Notes under the pieces: generated by a model
The model's database searches: none
What the model was told of the DNA's origin: nothing
What the model saw: only the letters and a program-made list of their open reading frames with translations
Shown: positions 1 through 11,432 of the stretch, in pieces
How the letters are laid out: every line of letters begins with the position of its first letter
How positions within the stretch are numbered: the first letter of the stretch is position 1
Assembly: GCF_020360975.1 (NCBI RefSeq)
Contig: NW_025408683.1
Location: 806,001-870,000, forward strand
Reading direction: 5' to 3'
Source of the DNA: Hirsutella rhossiliensis
Lineage: Eukaryota; Ascomycota; Sordariomycetes; Hypocreales; Ophiocordycipitaceae
DNA: 64,000 nt
Position numbers and translations under genes: made by a program

Positions 1-500
1 ACGTGTCGGGCGACATCATGGAGTGCATGGCTGCGTCGGACAACGTGGTGCGGGCGGGGCTGACGCCCAAGTTCAAGGACGTGGCGACGCTCGTCGACAT
101 GCTGACGTACAACTACGCGCCGATTGAGGAGCAAAAGATGGTCCCGACGGCGTATCCTTACGCGACGCTCAACCGCATCGCCTACAGCTCCGGGTCGGCC
201 GTAGTGCTCTACGACCCGCCAATTGACGAGTTCGCCGTGGTGCGGACGCTGCTGCGGGGCGAGGGGGCCAAGGCAACGTTTGAGCCCATTGACGGGCCGA
301 GCATTGTGATGTGCACGAGCGGAAAGGGCACCATTGCGGTGGGGACGACGAGGCTCGACGTGAGCGAGGGCCACGTGTTTTTTGTCGGGTCGACGGCCGA
401 GTGCGTGCTCGAGGCCGGGGCGGTGGGGGACGACGGCGAGTTTACGACCTTCAAGGCATTTTGCGAGGTGGACGACGCATCGGACAGGCAGAGGCTGTAG
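1..500 (+). CDS. PMI40: Mannose-6-phosphate isomerase (phosphomannose isomerase), 3' part only
   Basis: Only the C-terminal part (about 165 residues) lies in the window; the 5' end is cut by the window edge and the frame starts at base 3. The enzyme interconverts mannose-6-phosphate and fructose-6-phosphate and supplies GDP-mannose for glycosylation and cell-wall mannan. The segment [19 protein letters not shown], followed by TPKFKDV, is the strongly conserved type I PMI stretch, where the Arg of VVRAGLTPK belongs to the active site. The remainder is the C-terminal cupin-like domain. The stop is TAG at 498-500. No intron is visible in this part. The assignment is secure; the length of the full protein cannot be judged. 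Confidence 0.93.
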   Translation, partial: VSGDIMECMAASDNVVRAGLTPKFKDVATLVDMLTYNYAPIEEQKMVPTAYPYATLNRIAYSSGSAVVLYDPPIDEFAVVRTLLRGEGAKATFEPIDGPSIVMCTSGKGTIAVGTTRLDVSEGHVFFVGSTAECVLEAGAVGDDGEFTTFKAFCEVDDASDRQRL

Positions 501-1420
501 GATTGTGTGACGGGCCGTGGAAACCATACAAAGAGATGAGGCAGATGGAAAATGAGGCTGACGAGAGTAGGTCGGATGGATGGCAGACTTACAAGTCACA
601 TGACGACGGTCCTCAGGTACATACGACGAGATGATGCAACACTGGGGCACCCGCCGCATCCACCATTCTCATAGCTCCGATCAAGTACCTGTGGCAGTGA
701 AATGTACCTGCCGCCGGCTCACCGCCCGCATTCTGCCGAGTCGGGTCACGCGACGTCTTTCTGCCGACACTCGGGGCGTCGATGCGCTCGTCTCGGATGA
801 ACCACCAAGAACCTCCTTGTTGATCTGGTCCCGCCAACAATCCGGGGCGGCGCGCTTCAAAAGGGTTTTATACATTTTCTCTCCCCAACAGAAAAGCTGC
901 TGCCGCCGCCGCCGCCGCCGCCGCCATTTTTACCTGCAGCCTCGCGTCGTGGGTTCACATATAAAATGGGTTGACGTCTGCTCGAGGGCACCATCTCTCG
1001 CTCCCTCGCTGCTTCTCTCCCTCTCGCCCCCTTTCCTCCTCCCTCACCCTCGTCCTCACCATCATTACAGGCTCAATCAGTACGTGAGTTGTTTATTATT
1101 TCCTTTTTCTCTTCGACTTGCGTCTTCCTTTCTTTTTCTCCATCCTCTTGCTCTTGCTTCCTTCCTTCCCCTCCATGGCCTTGGCACTTGCTGCCCCTGT
1201 CCAGAGTCGTATTGTATTCGGCCGTGATTCCCTTTCCGAAAATGTCTCGTCCATCGCAAGAGCCAGGCGCCCGGGCTTGAGGGCCGAGGCTCCTCTGCGG
1301 CTTGTGCGTCCTTTCTTTTTTTTTTATCCTTTGAGAATTGCCTCGCATAATTCTGTCGCTGTTTTGATTTTCCCACCACCTCCGAGACCCGGACCGTGCA
1401 GGCGGGGCAGGCAAAGCGGC
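501..1420 (+). promoter_or_regulatory. Intergenic region / promoter and leader of SGF29
   Basis: No gene is supported here. It holds the PMI terminator side, a GCC microsatellite at about 902-926, a TATA-like TATAAAA at about 960, and a pyrimidine-rich CT tract at about 985-1060, typical of fungal core promoters. A T-tract at 1310-1325 followed by CAG at about 1398-1400 could be a leader intron ending just before the SGF29 start codon. An ATG at 1242 opens only a 12-codon ORF, and no good donor links it to the main frame. Confidence 0.5.
902..926. repeat. (GCC)n microsatellite
   Basis: About eight tandem GCC units in the promoter region of SGF29. It is not in a supported reading frame. Confidence 0.85.
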
Positions 1421-2599
1421 ATGGCTGACAGGCACAAGCAGCTCCGCAGGGAGCTCGACAAGCTCAAGGAGGAACTGGGCCCCTACTTTCAGCAGACGCC
1501 GCCGCGCAGAGGAGGCCTTGACAGCGGTAGCGGCAGCAGCAACCCCCCCACGCCAAGCGCCCGCCACGACCAGGCCATGTCTCAGCGCAACCGCAGCGGC
1601 CGCGGCTCCAACCGCAACAACGGCAACAATTCGCACGGCGAGGAGGCCCAGATCTGGGACGCCTGCAAGTTGCAGATGGCCGAGATTGTCGCCGGCATCA
1701 ACGCCGAAAACGACAGCCTCGCCGAGCTCGTCGACCTCGACAAGCGCGTCGGCGTCACGGACCCGGACAAGGTCCCCGCCGACTCCCTCAAGCAGATGGA
1801 GCAGCTGTGCCGCAAAGGCGTCAAGTTCTCCGAGGCCAACATGAGCAGCCTCAAGGCCGTCACGGAGCAGCTGAAGATTCTGCGCGCCGTCGTCGTGGCC
1901 AAGGAGCAGGCCGAGGCGTCGGCCGCGACGTCGATGGGGCCCAGCAAGAGGGCCGCCGCCCGCGACAGCGCCGCCGCGGCCACGGCGGCGACCGCATCGC
2001 TCTATGACTTTGATGGCGGCGGCGACTCGCCCGTGCCGAGCCCCATGGGTGGCGGCGGCTCGTCGGCGTCGACGCGCAAGCACGGCGACCGGTCGAGCAA
2101 CCGCGATCGCGACAGCATGCCGCCCAAGGCAGACAGCGTGGAGCCGCAGGGGCCCGGGGGCAGCGGCGGCAACAACAACAACCGGTCGCGGGTGGTCTTC
2201 TCCAAGGGTGACGCGGTGGCGTTCAAGCCTAAGGCGGCGAGTGGCGAGTCGTCGTCAGACTGGATCTTGGGTGAGGTGGCGCAGGTGCTAGGCGAGGGCA
2301 AGAGCCGGCGGTACCGGGTGCTGGACATTGAGCCTGACGACCAGAGCAAGCAAAAGGAGTATCGCTCGAGCGCCAGCAACATGATTGCGATTACGGCCGA
2401 GAGTCAGGCGGCGACGCTGCGCGACTGGGAGGCGGGCAAGGTGGTGCTTGCGCTGTACCCCAACACGACGACGTTTTACAAGGCCGAGGTGCACAGCATG
2501 GACGGCGACGGGCGCGTCAACCTCAAATTTGAGGGCGAAAACGACTCTACGACGCTGCAGCAGGTGGAACGGCGGTTTGTCATTGAATACCGGGCGTGA
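1421..2599 (+). CDS. SGF29: SAGA-associated factor 29 (tandem-Tudor histone reader)
   Basis: Subunit of the SAGA acetyltransferase complex that reads H3K4me2/3 in the nucleus (family knowledge). The 392-residue product begins with a charged coiled-coil-like stretch (MADRHKQLRRELDKL) and a Ser/Gly/Asn-rich linker. A helical region follows (about 80-165: QIWDACKLQMAEIVAGIN, then NAENDSLAELVDLDKRVGV). After a low-complexity Ala/Gly/Ser linker comes the C-terminal SGF29 double Tudor domain (about 255-392), with the signatures GDAVAFKP, DWILGEVAQVL, YRVLDIEPDD, VLALYPNTTTFYKAEV and YNLKFEG-like VNLKFEGEND. The start at 1421 was chosen because it is the first ATG of the conserved frame; the frame stays open further upstream and a leader exon is possible. 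Single coding exon. Tandem with ARF6 downstream. Confidence 0.9.
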   Translation: MADRHKQLRRELDKLKEELGPYFQQTPPRRGGLDSGSGSSNPPTPSARHDQAMSQRNRSGRGSNRNNGNNSHGEEAQIWDACKLQMAEIVAGINAENDSLAELVDLDKRVGVTDPDKVPADSLKQMEQLCRKGVKFSEANMSSLKAVTEQLKILRAVVVAKEQAEASAATSMGPSKRAAARDSAAAATAATASLYDFDGGGDSPVPSPMGGGGSSASTRKHGDRSSNRDRDSMPPKADSVEPQGPGGSGGNNNNRSRVVFSKGDAVAFKPKAASGESSSDWILGEVAQVLGEGKSRRYRVLDIEPDDQSKQKEYRSSASNMIAITAESQAATLRDWEAGKVVLALYPNTTTFYKAEVHSMDGDGRVNLKFEGENDSTTLQQVERRFVIEYRA

Positions 2600-3143
2600 A
2601 GTCGATCTTTTTTTTGCTTACTTTTTTCTTTACTTTTCAGCGTCCCCTTTGCTTGAAATGAAGGGGCTTGCTTGCAGGATTGGGATGGTCTGTTGTCGGC
2701 GGCAGAAGCCATGCGGGCGTTGGGAGTACAGTGCAAGTATAGAGACGGCGAGGTGACGGCAACCAATTACAGATGCACAGGGGCATATGCAAAGGCACCC
2801 TGATTGCCTTGAGTAGCTGCGTGCTCGGTACTTGTATGTATGAGCGGGTGGCATTGCATCAGACCAGGCACCGTGATGAGGCGCGCGTGTTGCATATGAT
2901 AGGGGTCGAACGAGGCGTGACTCCCTGTCGAACGCTGCGAGACTGACTGACTGGCATTTCCACTTTCAAGTCTGAACAGCGTCCCTTGATGACGGGCCTT
3001 GGTCTGGCCCGTGCCGAGTATCGTTGATGGCGATGGGATTAGATTCGGGTGTGACACGAGTGGCTGAAATGGAGACGCGCCCCTGGCTGCAGGTACCCAT
3101 CCATTCGCTACAGGGCTCATGCTCCCGCTGCTACAGCGCCAGT

Positions 3144-3166
3144 GTACTGTACGCAAAGTACAGTAC
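3144..3166. repeat. Small perfect inverted repeat (hairpin)
   Basis: GTACTGTAC, a five-base loop GCAAA, then GTACAGTAC: nine perfectly paired bases on each side. It lies between SGF29 and ARF6. Function unknown; AGTACGGAGTA-like words of this kind are common in fungal intergenic DNA. Confidence 0.7.
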
Positions 3167-3468
3167 GGAGTACCTGTGTAGGGATCATGGCACTTGGCAT
3201 GCCTCCCTTTTCCCGTACCTTACATACGACCAGACCAGCCCATTTCGAAAGGGCGCTTTTTCGTTCTTTTTGTTTCGGTAGCTCAAAATGTAAAGGACAG
3301 GAAACGACGAAGATAGGAAGAAAAAAGCTGCGCAAGGCAAGAAGGACATCTCAAACGCAGACGCATCTGAAACACACGGGGCCCATCCATGAATTTTGGT
3401 GCTGTACTCGGCGAGGTACCCTGGCCGAACCCCGTGGTCACTTGGCCCCCCCTGGAAATTCCTATCAA

Positions 3469-3540
3469 CCACCACCACCACCACCACCACCACCACCATC
3501 ACCGCCATCATCACCATACCATCACCATCCACCATCCACC
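3469..3540. repeat. (ACC/CAC)n microsatellite
   Basis: More than ten consecutive ACC units, then an interrupted run of CAC/CAT units. It sits in the leader of the ARF6-class gene. Confidence 0.9.
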
Positions 3541-3751
3541 ACGACCGGAGAAAATCCCTCCTCGTCACACGCACCCGCACGCATTGGCTTGCACCTCTGT
3601 TCCGTCCGTGCCTGCCTCGACTCGCCGCGCGTCGACCCCCTTTCCCTCACAAGAAGGATCCCTCAACTTTGCTCGTCCGCTTGCCGTCTCGGCCATTCTA
3701 TCCTCCCATCTACCTCGTCCCCGCCCCAATCCGTGACTCCTCCTGGTCTGA

Positions 3752-4639
<888 letters not shown>

Positions 4640-5838
4640 CGCCGCGATGTTCGGGGGGACACGGGCGTGCACGGAGGAGAAAAGATAAGGGGAATTTGAA
4701 AAATAGACGAAACAAGCAAGGAAAAGGGACACGAGGGGACATGGAGCGTCTTGCGAGCCTGCCCCCCCTCGTTCCCCTCCATATATCCCGGGAGAGCAAC
4801 GCCAGTCCGTTACGGGATACCCAAGCGATGACCCTTCTCCCAATGACGCGGCCGGTTAGGCATCAAGGACCAGACGAGACGTTGCCCCGTCTGACGCAGC
4901 CCGTCCAGGCCCAAAGCGGTTCCTTGGCGACACACCTCTCCAGCCCCCCCTCGGCGCTATACTCGACCCTGCGACGGCACCGCTGCTCCCATCCGCATCG
5001 AGACCAAGGACAAAAACCAACCATGCGCTTCTTCCGCCGCTCAGAGGCATGCTCGGCGGCTGCCTCCGTTGGGTGGGCGCGGTCTCGCACGGAAATCCCG
5101 CCATCTCAAGCGCTGTTCCCCCTCCCCTCGTCTTCTCTTTTCCTCTCTCCTTCTCCATTCCGCCGCCCCTTTTCAACCCTCCCCCGTTTTCCCTTTCTTT
5201 TTCCTTTTGTTTGAATCCCCCCCCCACTCCCCCCCCCCAACCTTTTCCTTGGTCTGAAAATACCCGCAGAGAGTCAGGTCAGGCAGAGCAGGCAAGGCAG
5301 GCCATTCAAAGGCCCCCCTCCCCCGTCCCGGCGGGGAAGAAAGCGAGGACGATATTTTGACAGCGTGCCGGAGGCGTAGTGGTCTCCGAAAAAGGGCGAG
5401 GCACCAAGCGAGAGAGAGGCGGAAAGATAAAGAGGAGATAAAGAGAAGGCGAGAGCAAGTAGACGGAAGAGAGCGGTTTTTGACGGAGAGGCGCGAGGAG
5501 CTACTTTTTTTCTATTTACCTTCAGATGCTAATACTAGGCCAACGTCTGGCGCGGCGCGTTCGTCGCCTGTTTTTGCCAAAGAGGGCCTGTTCTTGTTGC
5601 TCCAATGCAGCTCTTCTCTTTGTCTCACTCCAAGGTAACCCTTCGCTTGCCTCACTGAAAAGTAGCCCTCTTGTTTCGCTCCAACACGAGACTATTGTCC
5701 AGACCAAAGCACTCCCAACGCCGATCCCGCCCAGTATATGCCGTAAATGTCAAACACCAAGGCACCCGCGCCAATGTCCAGAGTCAATATACATGGCGAC
5801 CCAGAAATAAATAGTGATGAGAAACGAGGCGGGAACAA
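4640..5838. other. Intergenic, tail-to-tail, no gene seen
   Basis: Lies between the ends of the ARF6-class and SSN3 genes. It is rich in pyrimidine and poly-C runs (5100-5240) and purine-rich runs (5390-5500). Several open frames run through it on both strands, but they are low-complexity (Pro/Ser/Arg) with no recognisable motif. Confidence 0.5.
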
Positions 5839-7263
5839 TCACTCCTTGACCCTCTTCGAGGGCCGCAGCAGCGAGTCGTCGGGCAGTCCACTGCGCTTGG
5901 TGCCGGGCAGGCTGCTGGTGCGAATGTCGTTGTCATCCTGGCTGACGCGACGGTGCGGGTAGTCGACCTTGAGGCCCTCAAAGGCATTTGTGCTAACGCG
6001 GTCGCCCGTGCTGAAGAAGACGGCCTGCAAGGCTTGGGCGGCCGTCAGGCGCTTGACGGGGTCGTACTCGAGCAGGCCGGCGAGCAGCTTGTAGCCCTCG
6101 GCGCCGAGCGACGTCAGCGACGGGACCGACGACGAGGCGGCGCTCGAGGAGCCGCCTGAGATGGTGTTGTAGTACCAGCGCTCGAGGTTGGAGCCGGCGG
6201 CGGCGCGTGCCGACGACGACGAGTGGTGGTGGTGGTGGGCGTGATGGTGGGCGTGGTGCTGCTGGTGGGGGTGCAGGCCGAGGTGGTGCGAGGCGGGGGC
6301 CTGGAGCGTGCTGAGCTGGCCGTACTCGGGCATGGTGGGCAGCAGGGTCCAGCGGTCGTGGGTGGGCAGGCCCATGATGTCGACAATCTTCTGCATCTGG
6401 TTGCGCTGAAAGGGCACTGTCTTTTTGCTGTCCATCTTGGCCTCCTCGCCCTTGAAGATTGGCCTGAGGGAGAGCAGCTCGGCAAAGATGCAGCCGACGG
6501 CCCACATGTCGATGGCGGGCGTGTAGTGGTAGGAACCGAGGATGAGCTCGGGGGCGCGGTACCAGATGGTGACGACAACCTTGTCGCCGCTGAAGAGGGA
6601 GTGCAGGGGCTTGTCGAAGCGGCGGGCGAGGCCGAGGTCGCCAATCTTGACCTCGCCGGCCGAGGTGACCATGATGTTTGCGGGCTTGAGGTCGCGGTGG
6701 AGGACCCAGTTTGTGTGGAGATACTGGCAGCCGTTGAGCAGCTGAAACATGATGCTCTTGACGGTGGCGGGGGGGATGGGATGGCGCGGCTGCTGGGTGT
6801 GGTGATGGATGATTTGCAGGAGATCGTGCTCGGCGTACTCGAAGACCATGAAAATGCACTTGTCCTCGAGCAGGATCTCGACGAGGCGGATGACGTTTGC
6901 GTGGCGCAGCTCGCTGCAGAGGCTCATTTCGCGAATGGCGCTCTGGGAGATGCCCGTGTAGCTGACCTGCTCGCCCTCCTTGTCGGGCTTGAACTTCTTG
7001 ATGGCCACCTCTGCGCCGGCGGGGGACGGGGAGGGGGCGGCCGTGGGGTTGCGCGAGGCGGGGCTGCGGCTGACGGCCTTGTAGACGCGGCCGTAGGTGC
7101 CGCTGCTGATGAAGCCAACGATGCGGTAGCAGTCGGTGACGCGGGCGCGGGGCTGGAAGCCGGGGGGGCGGTCATGATGATCTGGGGGCGAGCGACGGTG
7201 AGCCGACGACGACGAGGGCTTGTTGTGGTGGGCGAGGCCGCCTTGGCGCAGGCGAAGCGGCAT
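5839..7263 (-). CDS. SSN3: Mediator kinase CDK8 / SSN3 (Srb10)
   Basis: Cyclin-dependent kinase of the Mediator CDK8 module, partner of cyclin C (SSN8), controlling RNA polymerase II transcription (family knowledge). From the ATG at 7263 the product has 474 residues. Visible motifs: G-loop SSGTYGRVYKA (about 53-63), VAIKKF, the CDK8-type cyclin-binding helix SQSAIREM, HRDLKPANIM, GDLGLAR at the DFG site, and KVVVTIWYRAPE with no phosphorylatable T-loop Thr, as usual for CDK8. MDSKKTVPFQRNQMQKI and the His-rich insert before SNLERWYYNT are typical of filamentous fungal SSN3. The frame stays open upstream to 7503 through a GA repeat (Arg/Glu residues); I prefer 7263 because it gives the normal N-terminal length. 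A separate in-frame ATG at 7747 with a good donor (G/GTACGT at 7636/7635) could be an alternative 5' exon. Confidence 0.93.
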   Translation of the reverse strand: MPLRLRQGGLAHHNKPSSSSAHRRSPPDHHDRPPGFQPRARVTDCYRIVGFISSGTYGRVYKAVSRSPASRNPTAAPSPSPAGAEVAIKKFKPDKEGEQVSYTGISQSAIREMSLCSELRHANVIRLVEILLEDKCIFMVFEYAEHDLLQIIHHHTQQPRHPIPPATVKSIMFQLLNGCQYLHTNWVLHRDLKPANIMVTSAGEVKIGDLGLARRFDKPLHSLFSGDKVVVTIWYRAPELILGSYHYTPAIDMWAVGCIFAELLSLRPIFKGEEAKMDSKKTVPFQRNQMQKIVDIMGLPTHDRWTLLPTMPEYGQLSTLQAPASHHLGLHPHQQHHAHHHAHHHHHSSSSARAAAGSNLERWYYNTISGGSSSAASSSVPSLTSLGAEGYKLLAGLLEYDPVKRLTAAQALQAVFFSTGDRVSTNAFEGLKVDYPHRRVSQDDNDIRTSSLPGTKRSGLPDDSLLRPSKRVKE

Positions 7264-7461
7264 GGTGGTCGGGGGAGACTCGGCAATGATGACGGTGCCA
7301 TGGGGGAGCGATGCAGAAGTGAGGTTGGAGGAGGAGACGGTGAGGGAGGAGGAGACGGGGAAGGAGGAGGAGACGGGGAGAGAGGAGATGGGGAGAGAGG
7401 AGAGGGAAAGAAGAGTGATGGGGAGCAAGGAAGGAAGCGAGTGGCCGTTTGTCGCCCCTCC

Positions 7462-7463
<2 letters not shown>

Positions 7464-7498
<35 letters not shown>
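7464..7498. repeat. (CT)n microsatellite
   Basis: About 17 CT units upstream of the SSN3 start (GA on the coding strand), probably in its leader. Confidence 0.9.
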
Positions 7499-7500
<2 letters not shown>

Positions 7501-7994
7501 CACTCACTCGCTCATTTGGGTGCTGGAGGGAAGAAAGAGAAAGGGAAAAAATTGACAAGATAGATCACGAGGCTGGGGATTATGTACTGCACAAAGGAGA
7601 CGTTTTGGATAACGGGCCAAAAAAAAGGAACGTACCAGCAAACGCCGCCTGCACGCTCCGCTTGAGCGACTTGGAGGTGCTGCTGCTGTTGTTGGCTCCA
7701 CCAGCGCTCACGGAACCGGGCCCCGACGGCGGATTCGTCAGGCTCATGATGTGCGGGGGGATGACAGGGGTGAAGAGAGCAGAGGAGATGTATGTAGAGG
7801 CGGTGGTGAGGCCGATAGTGATGGTGAGATGATGAAGATTCACCCCCCTTTCCCACCAGACGTCCGAGAGCCAGCGACGGGATGAAACACGCAGTCGCTT
7901 TGCATGTATATGTCATGAAGAGACAGCAGAGTAGCTGAAGAGAGTTCCTGGCTCTGCTGTCGAGTGCGCGCGCCAGAAAACTCAAATCGGCTCT

Positions 7995-8115
7995 CTCCTT
8001 CTCCCTCTCCCTCTCCCTCTCCCTCTCTCCCTCGGCCGCCTCTCTCTGTGTCTCTCTCTGTGTGTCTCTCTGTGTGTCTCTCTGTGTCTCTCTCTGTGTC
8101 TCTCTCTGTGTCCCT
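7995..8115. repeat. CT / GTCTCT low-complexity tract
   Basis: CCCTCT units followed by repeated CTCTCTGTGT units. It lies upstream of SSN3 and just before the transposon; no gene. Confidence 0.85.
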
Positions 8116-8249
8116 CTTCCTTGGTTGATGGGCCGTTAATTAGCTAATACCTACTACTGTAAGTACACACTGTAACTACCTAGAGGCTGGTTGGGCTTGT
8201 TTTGTGGGGTACAGCGAGCAAGTCACATGTCTGCCTTGAAAATGCGTGC

Positions 8250-8258
8250 TAAAGCGAG
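8250..8258. repeat. Target-site duplication, left copy (TAAAGCGAG)
   Basis: Nine bases identical to 11504-11512, directly abutting the left terminal inverted repeat. Confidence 0.92.
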
Positions 8259-8329
8259 GGGAGCCAATAGAGGCGCGGACCCCCGCGCCTTTAAAGTCGG
8301 CGCGGACGTCCGCGCCTGTTATGTAAGCC
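8259..8329 (+). repeat. MULE left terminal inverted repeat (71 bp)
   Basis: Exact reverse complement of 11433-11503. It contains an 18-bp perfect palindrome GGCGCGGACGTCCGCGCC and an imperfect sister palindrome (GGCGCGGACCCCCGCGCC) on either side of TTTAAAGTC, so each end can fold on itself. Confidence 0.95.
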
Positions 8330-8628
8330 TGGCAGGCCATTTGGGCCGCCGCCAACTGCGCTCGCAGTCGGCCTCACCGATACAGCATGCTTGCTGCATA
8401 CATATAGCTTCAATTAATTGCAAAGGAGGATATCCCTTAGGTTCGAACCCATAGCCTTCCCTATTTGGTAGATTGACGTGACGCAAAGGGCGCCGCTGTT
8501 GCGTGGCAAGGGAGGGTGCGCGGGAAGTTCACCGCCTTAAAATTGGCCAGCTACAGTGCTACACGCCGGTGCATGTCGGTGATCTCACGATCTGCCTCAC
8601 ATTTTCGCATCGCCGGCATCATCACCAC

Positions 8629-11086
8629 TTATATATGTGAATAAAATGCCTGCTGTTCCTCTGAGTCTCTCTCGCAGTCAGCCCATATACCTGCAGTACC
8701 TCTTTCTCGTGAGAAAGGCTGCACCTGAATTTCCTCGGCCACCCGGGCATCTAATCGCTCTTCTTCTGCCTTATCCCAATCAAGGTATGCCATCATCTCT
8801 ACCTTGGTCCATTGCCTCGAGCCGCAGCTCCTTGACATTTGCTTCCAGTCGAGGCACCAGTCATATTCAGTCTTGCTGTAGCGCAATGGCAAGCCCATTG
8901 CCTTTCGGTATGCCTGGTTGGTCTTGAGACTGCCGCGAGGCTGTGCTCTATACCAAGAGTCTCTTTCCTGACATACCTCTGATAGATGGCTCGTGGGTCA
9001 TCATATAATAGATTCTCTGTAGTCTCTGTAGTCTCTGCAATTGCTGTAGAGACTGTAGAGACCGTAGTGACTGCAACTGTCATTTTCTCCATGACTGCTG
9101 CAGTCTGCGCAGTCTCTGGAACTGCTACCGTCTGTACAGTCTGTGCAGTCTGTGCAGTCCCTGCAATTGCTGCAGTCTCTGCAGTCTGTGCCGCCCGTGC
9201 CTCTGCCCGCTGCAGTATGTCGCTATAGCGTAAAGGACAATTGCGAGATGTCATGATGTGCCCTTGCTGGTGGCATTTGCTGCATGTAGGCGGCGCCTTT
9301 GGCCGTAGATCTGACTCTATGGCTTCAAATGCACTTGGCTCGCGCTGTGTGGATGACTGTGATATCCTTGATGCGGCGACAAGTTGGTCTAGTCGCCGAC
9401 GAGGCTCTATGAGGACCTGACCAATCTCTTTGTTATCCCGTCGAAGGCGCCAATGTGTATGAAAATGTTGTAGCCGGAGGGGCAGATCTTCCACTATGAG
9501 AGACTGTAATGCGTGCGCACAAGGGAGACCGCGAGACTTGGTGAAGCTGCCTGTGCAAGATGGGGTGTTTTTCTCGTTGAGGCGCTTGTGTTGCTTTGCA
9601 ACCTGTCGCAAGGCTTCGTGTGATACCCAGCCACGTACCGTGCTATATACGGTTCCAGAGAGCTCAATTGGCATCCGTATATGCTGCCTGGCTTGGTTGG
9701 CTTGTAGCTCGGCCAGTTGGTTGAGGAGAGCTTGCTTGATTGCCCTCGTTGCCTCGAAGAGGTCTAATGTTGACTTCTTAAGGTGACTCTTCAATAATGC
9801 GTGGATGCCTTCCACCCGGAAGTAGCCACATTGCCGAAGTGAGCATATTGATCGACCCAGGCCTTGACGAGCTTTTCCTTATACGGGTCCAACCAGGTTT
9901 CCCGTATGTAGCTAACCTCCTTGACGTATCGTGGCACAAAGCGCTTCTCGAGCTCTTCAACTTGTTGATCAAATGTCTCTCATCTTTCGAGCCCACGATT
10001 GAGTGCCAATACCCAAAGAACTCAGCCCACCTCTCATCACTATTAGAGTCCTCATCGTCACGGTCGAAAGCTGGTTTGCAATAGCTAAGCACCGCCTTAT
10101 TCGCATGCCAGATGCAAAGCAGAGACTTGGACGCAGGAAAGCACCGGGAAATTGCGTTTATGCAGGCGAGGCAGCGATCTGTCAGGATAACCGATGGCTG
10201 GCGAATGTCATATAACTCGTATATCGATTGGAGTTGGTCCAGTGCCCAGATATAGTCATTTTCGTCTTCACCACTGAGGAAGGCAAAGGCAATACAGAAT
10301 GACCGCTGACAGGCATCAACGCCGATCATATCGAGCAGTGGCATCTTATATTTGTTCGTCTTGTATGTGCAGTCTAGCAGTAGTAATTCTGGGTATGCGT
10401 TGAGGTATCCTAGAGACGCTGGGTGTGCGAATAAGACTGCTGTGACTCGGCCATCATGATCAAGCTGTATGCGGCTCTGGAACCCCTCGTTGTCAAGCTC
10501 ATTGGCAAGGGCATGCATTGTGCTCTGGCCAGCAAGGAGCTCTCGTCTGCGCTGTGCGATACAGTTATATATGTCTTGCTGTGTCGCTCCTGGGCAGTCT
10601 GAGAGCTCTGGCGCATATATGTCCGGATATCCTTTGGTGCTATGCCAGCGCTTGAGAGGTTCCCAATAGCTGACTGGTCAGTTGAGGAGAGGGCACGATG
10701 AGCTGGATGTGCTGTAATATGCAGACTGGGCTCATGGTTGTGGACCGACTTCTCCTCGCCTGGGCGATGCCTGACATACCAGTACGACTTATCAAGGCTC
10801 TCTTTCGCATTGATGGAAAACTGGCATCCAGTGATACGGGAGCTTGTAGACCGTTGCCGATCAGCTGGCTTCTGGTCCTTGCTTGTATGAGCCCCAAGTC
10901 TACCTCCACGATCGCAGGCAAATATGACTGTGCGTCTTCCGATCTCGGGTCTCTCGTGGACTTGCCTGTGGTGAAGGCATAGCCTCTTGGAGCCGCCCAC
11001 GCATTAATTGAGGCAAGAAGAGACTCTCGCGAGTCGAACTGGCCCTCAGGAGGAAGGCAATCGTCAGGGAATTCAGTAAGCCCCAT
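8629..11086 (-). pseudogene. MULE transposase, frameshifted
   Basis: Starts at ATG 11086 (MGLTEFPDDCLPPEG). An N-terminal FAR1/WRKY-GCM1-like segment (FACDRGG, SYWYVRHRPGEEKSVHNHEPS) is followed by the MULE catalytic core (LLLLDCTYKTNKYKMPLLD, the DxxTDRC-like VILTDRCLAC, and CIWHANKAVL). A SWIM-like CAHAL region, a CCHC zinc knuckle (CSKCHQQGHIMTSRNC) and a conserved C-terminus to about 8629 follow. Matching segments lie in different frames, so I infer single-base frameshifts near 10935, 10600, 9975, 9823 and 8950. No internal TAG/TAA load of the RIP kind is obvious. At 9006-9210 a Thr/Ala/Val/Gln repeat is coded by near-tandem CTGCAGTCT units. Confidence 0.88.
9006..9210. repeat. Degenerate tandem repeat inside the transposase
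   Basis: Repeating 9-12 bp units around GTCTCTGCAGTCTGTGCA, coding on the minus strand for a TAQTAQTVQTV-like low-complexity linker just after the zinc knuckle. Confidence 0.75.
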
Positions 11087-11432
11087 ATTGGAATTATCTT
11101 GAAGAGCTAGCTGTAGTGCACGACAGTGAGCAGCTCTTTATACACAAAGGAAAGGAAACTCCTGCTTTGTGGACGTGGTGCAGAACCCTTGTAACCGAGG
11201 CCGCCTGCGAGGTTTAATGCAGCCTGCGTTTGAGCTTTGGCCTCAATGGGGTCCAAGCACCACGCATGCAGGCGCTCGACCTTAATATGCGGATTATAGC
11301 ATCGCTTCCGCGGACAACTACTCTGAGCGCAGATGGTATGCTATATGAGGCTGGCTCTCTGTGCGACAGTTTGCCACATGCAATAGAAAAGGAGAGTACA
11401 GGTCAGGGGGCGGCCCGACTATCTTCCGCCTG

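Noticed and set aside
1073..2083. Long minus-strand reading frame opposite SGF29
   Set aside because: Antisense shadow of a GC-rich coding region; Arg/Ala/Gly low complexity and no motif, while the plus strand has clear SGF29 domains.
6223..7563. 446-codon plus-strand frame opposite SSN3
   Set aside because: Antisense of the kinase gene; no recognisable domain, Gly/Glu/Val-rich.
8430..8460. GGTTCGAACCC, a tRNA T-loop-like word
   Set aside because: No acceptor stem or A-box partner at the right distance; it lies inside the transposon. No tRNA or rRNA gene could be supported anywhere in the window.
9006..9210. Regular short repeats resembling a CRISPR array
   Set aside because: Fungal context, units are contiguous with no unique spacers, and they encode the transposase linker.
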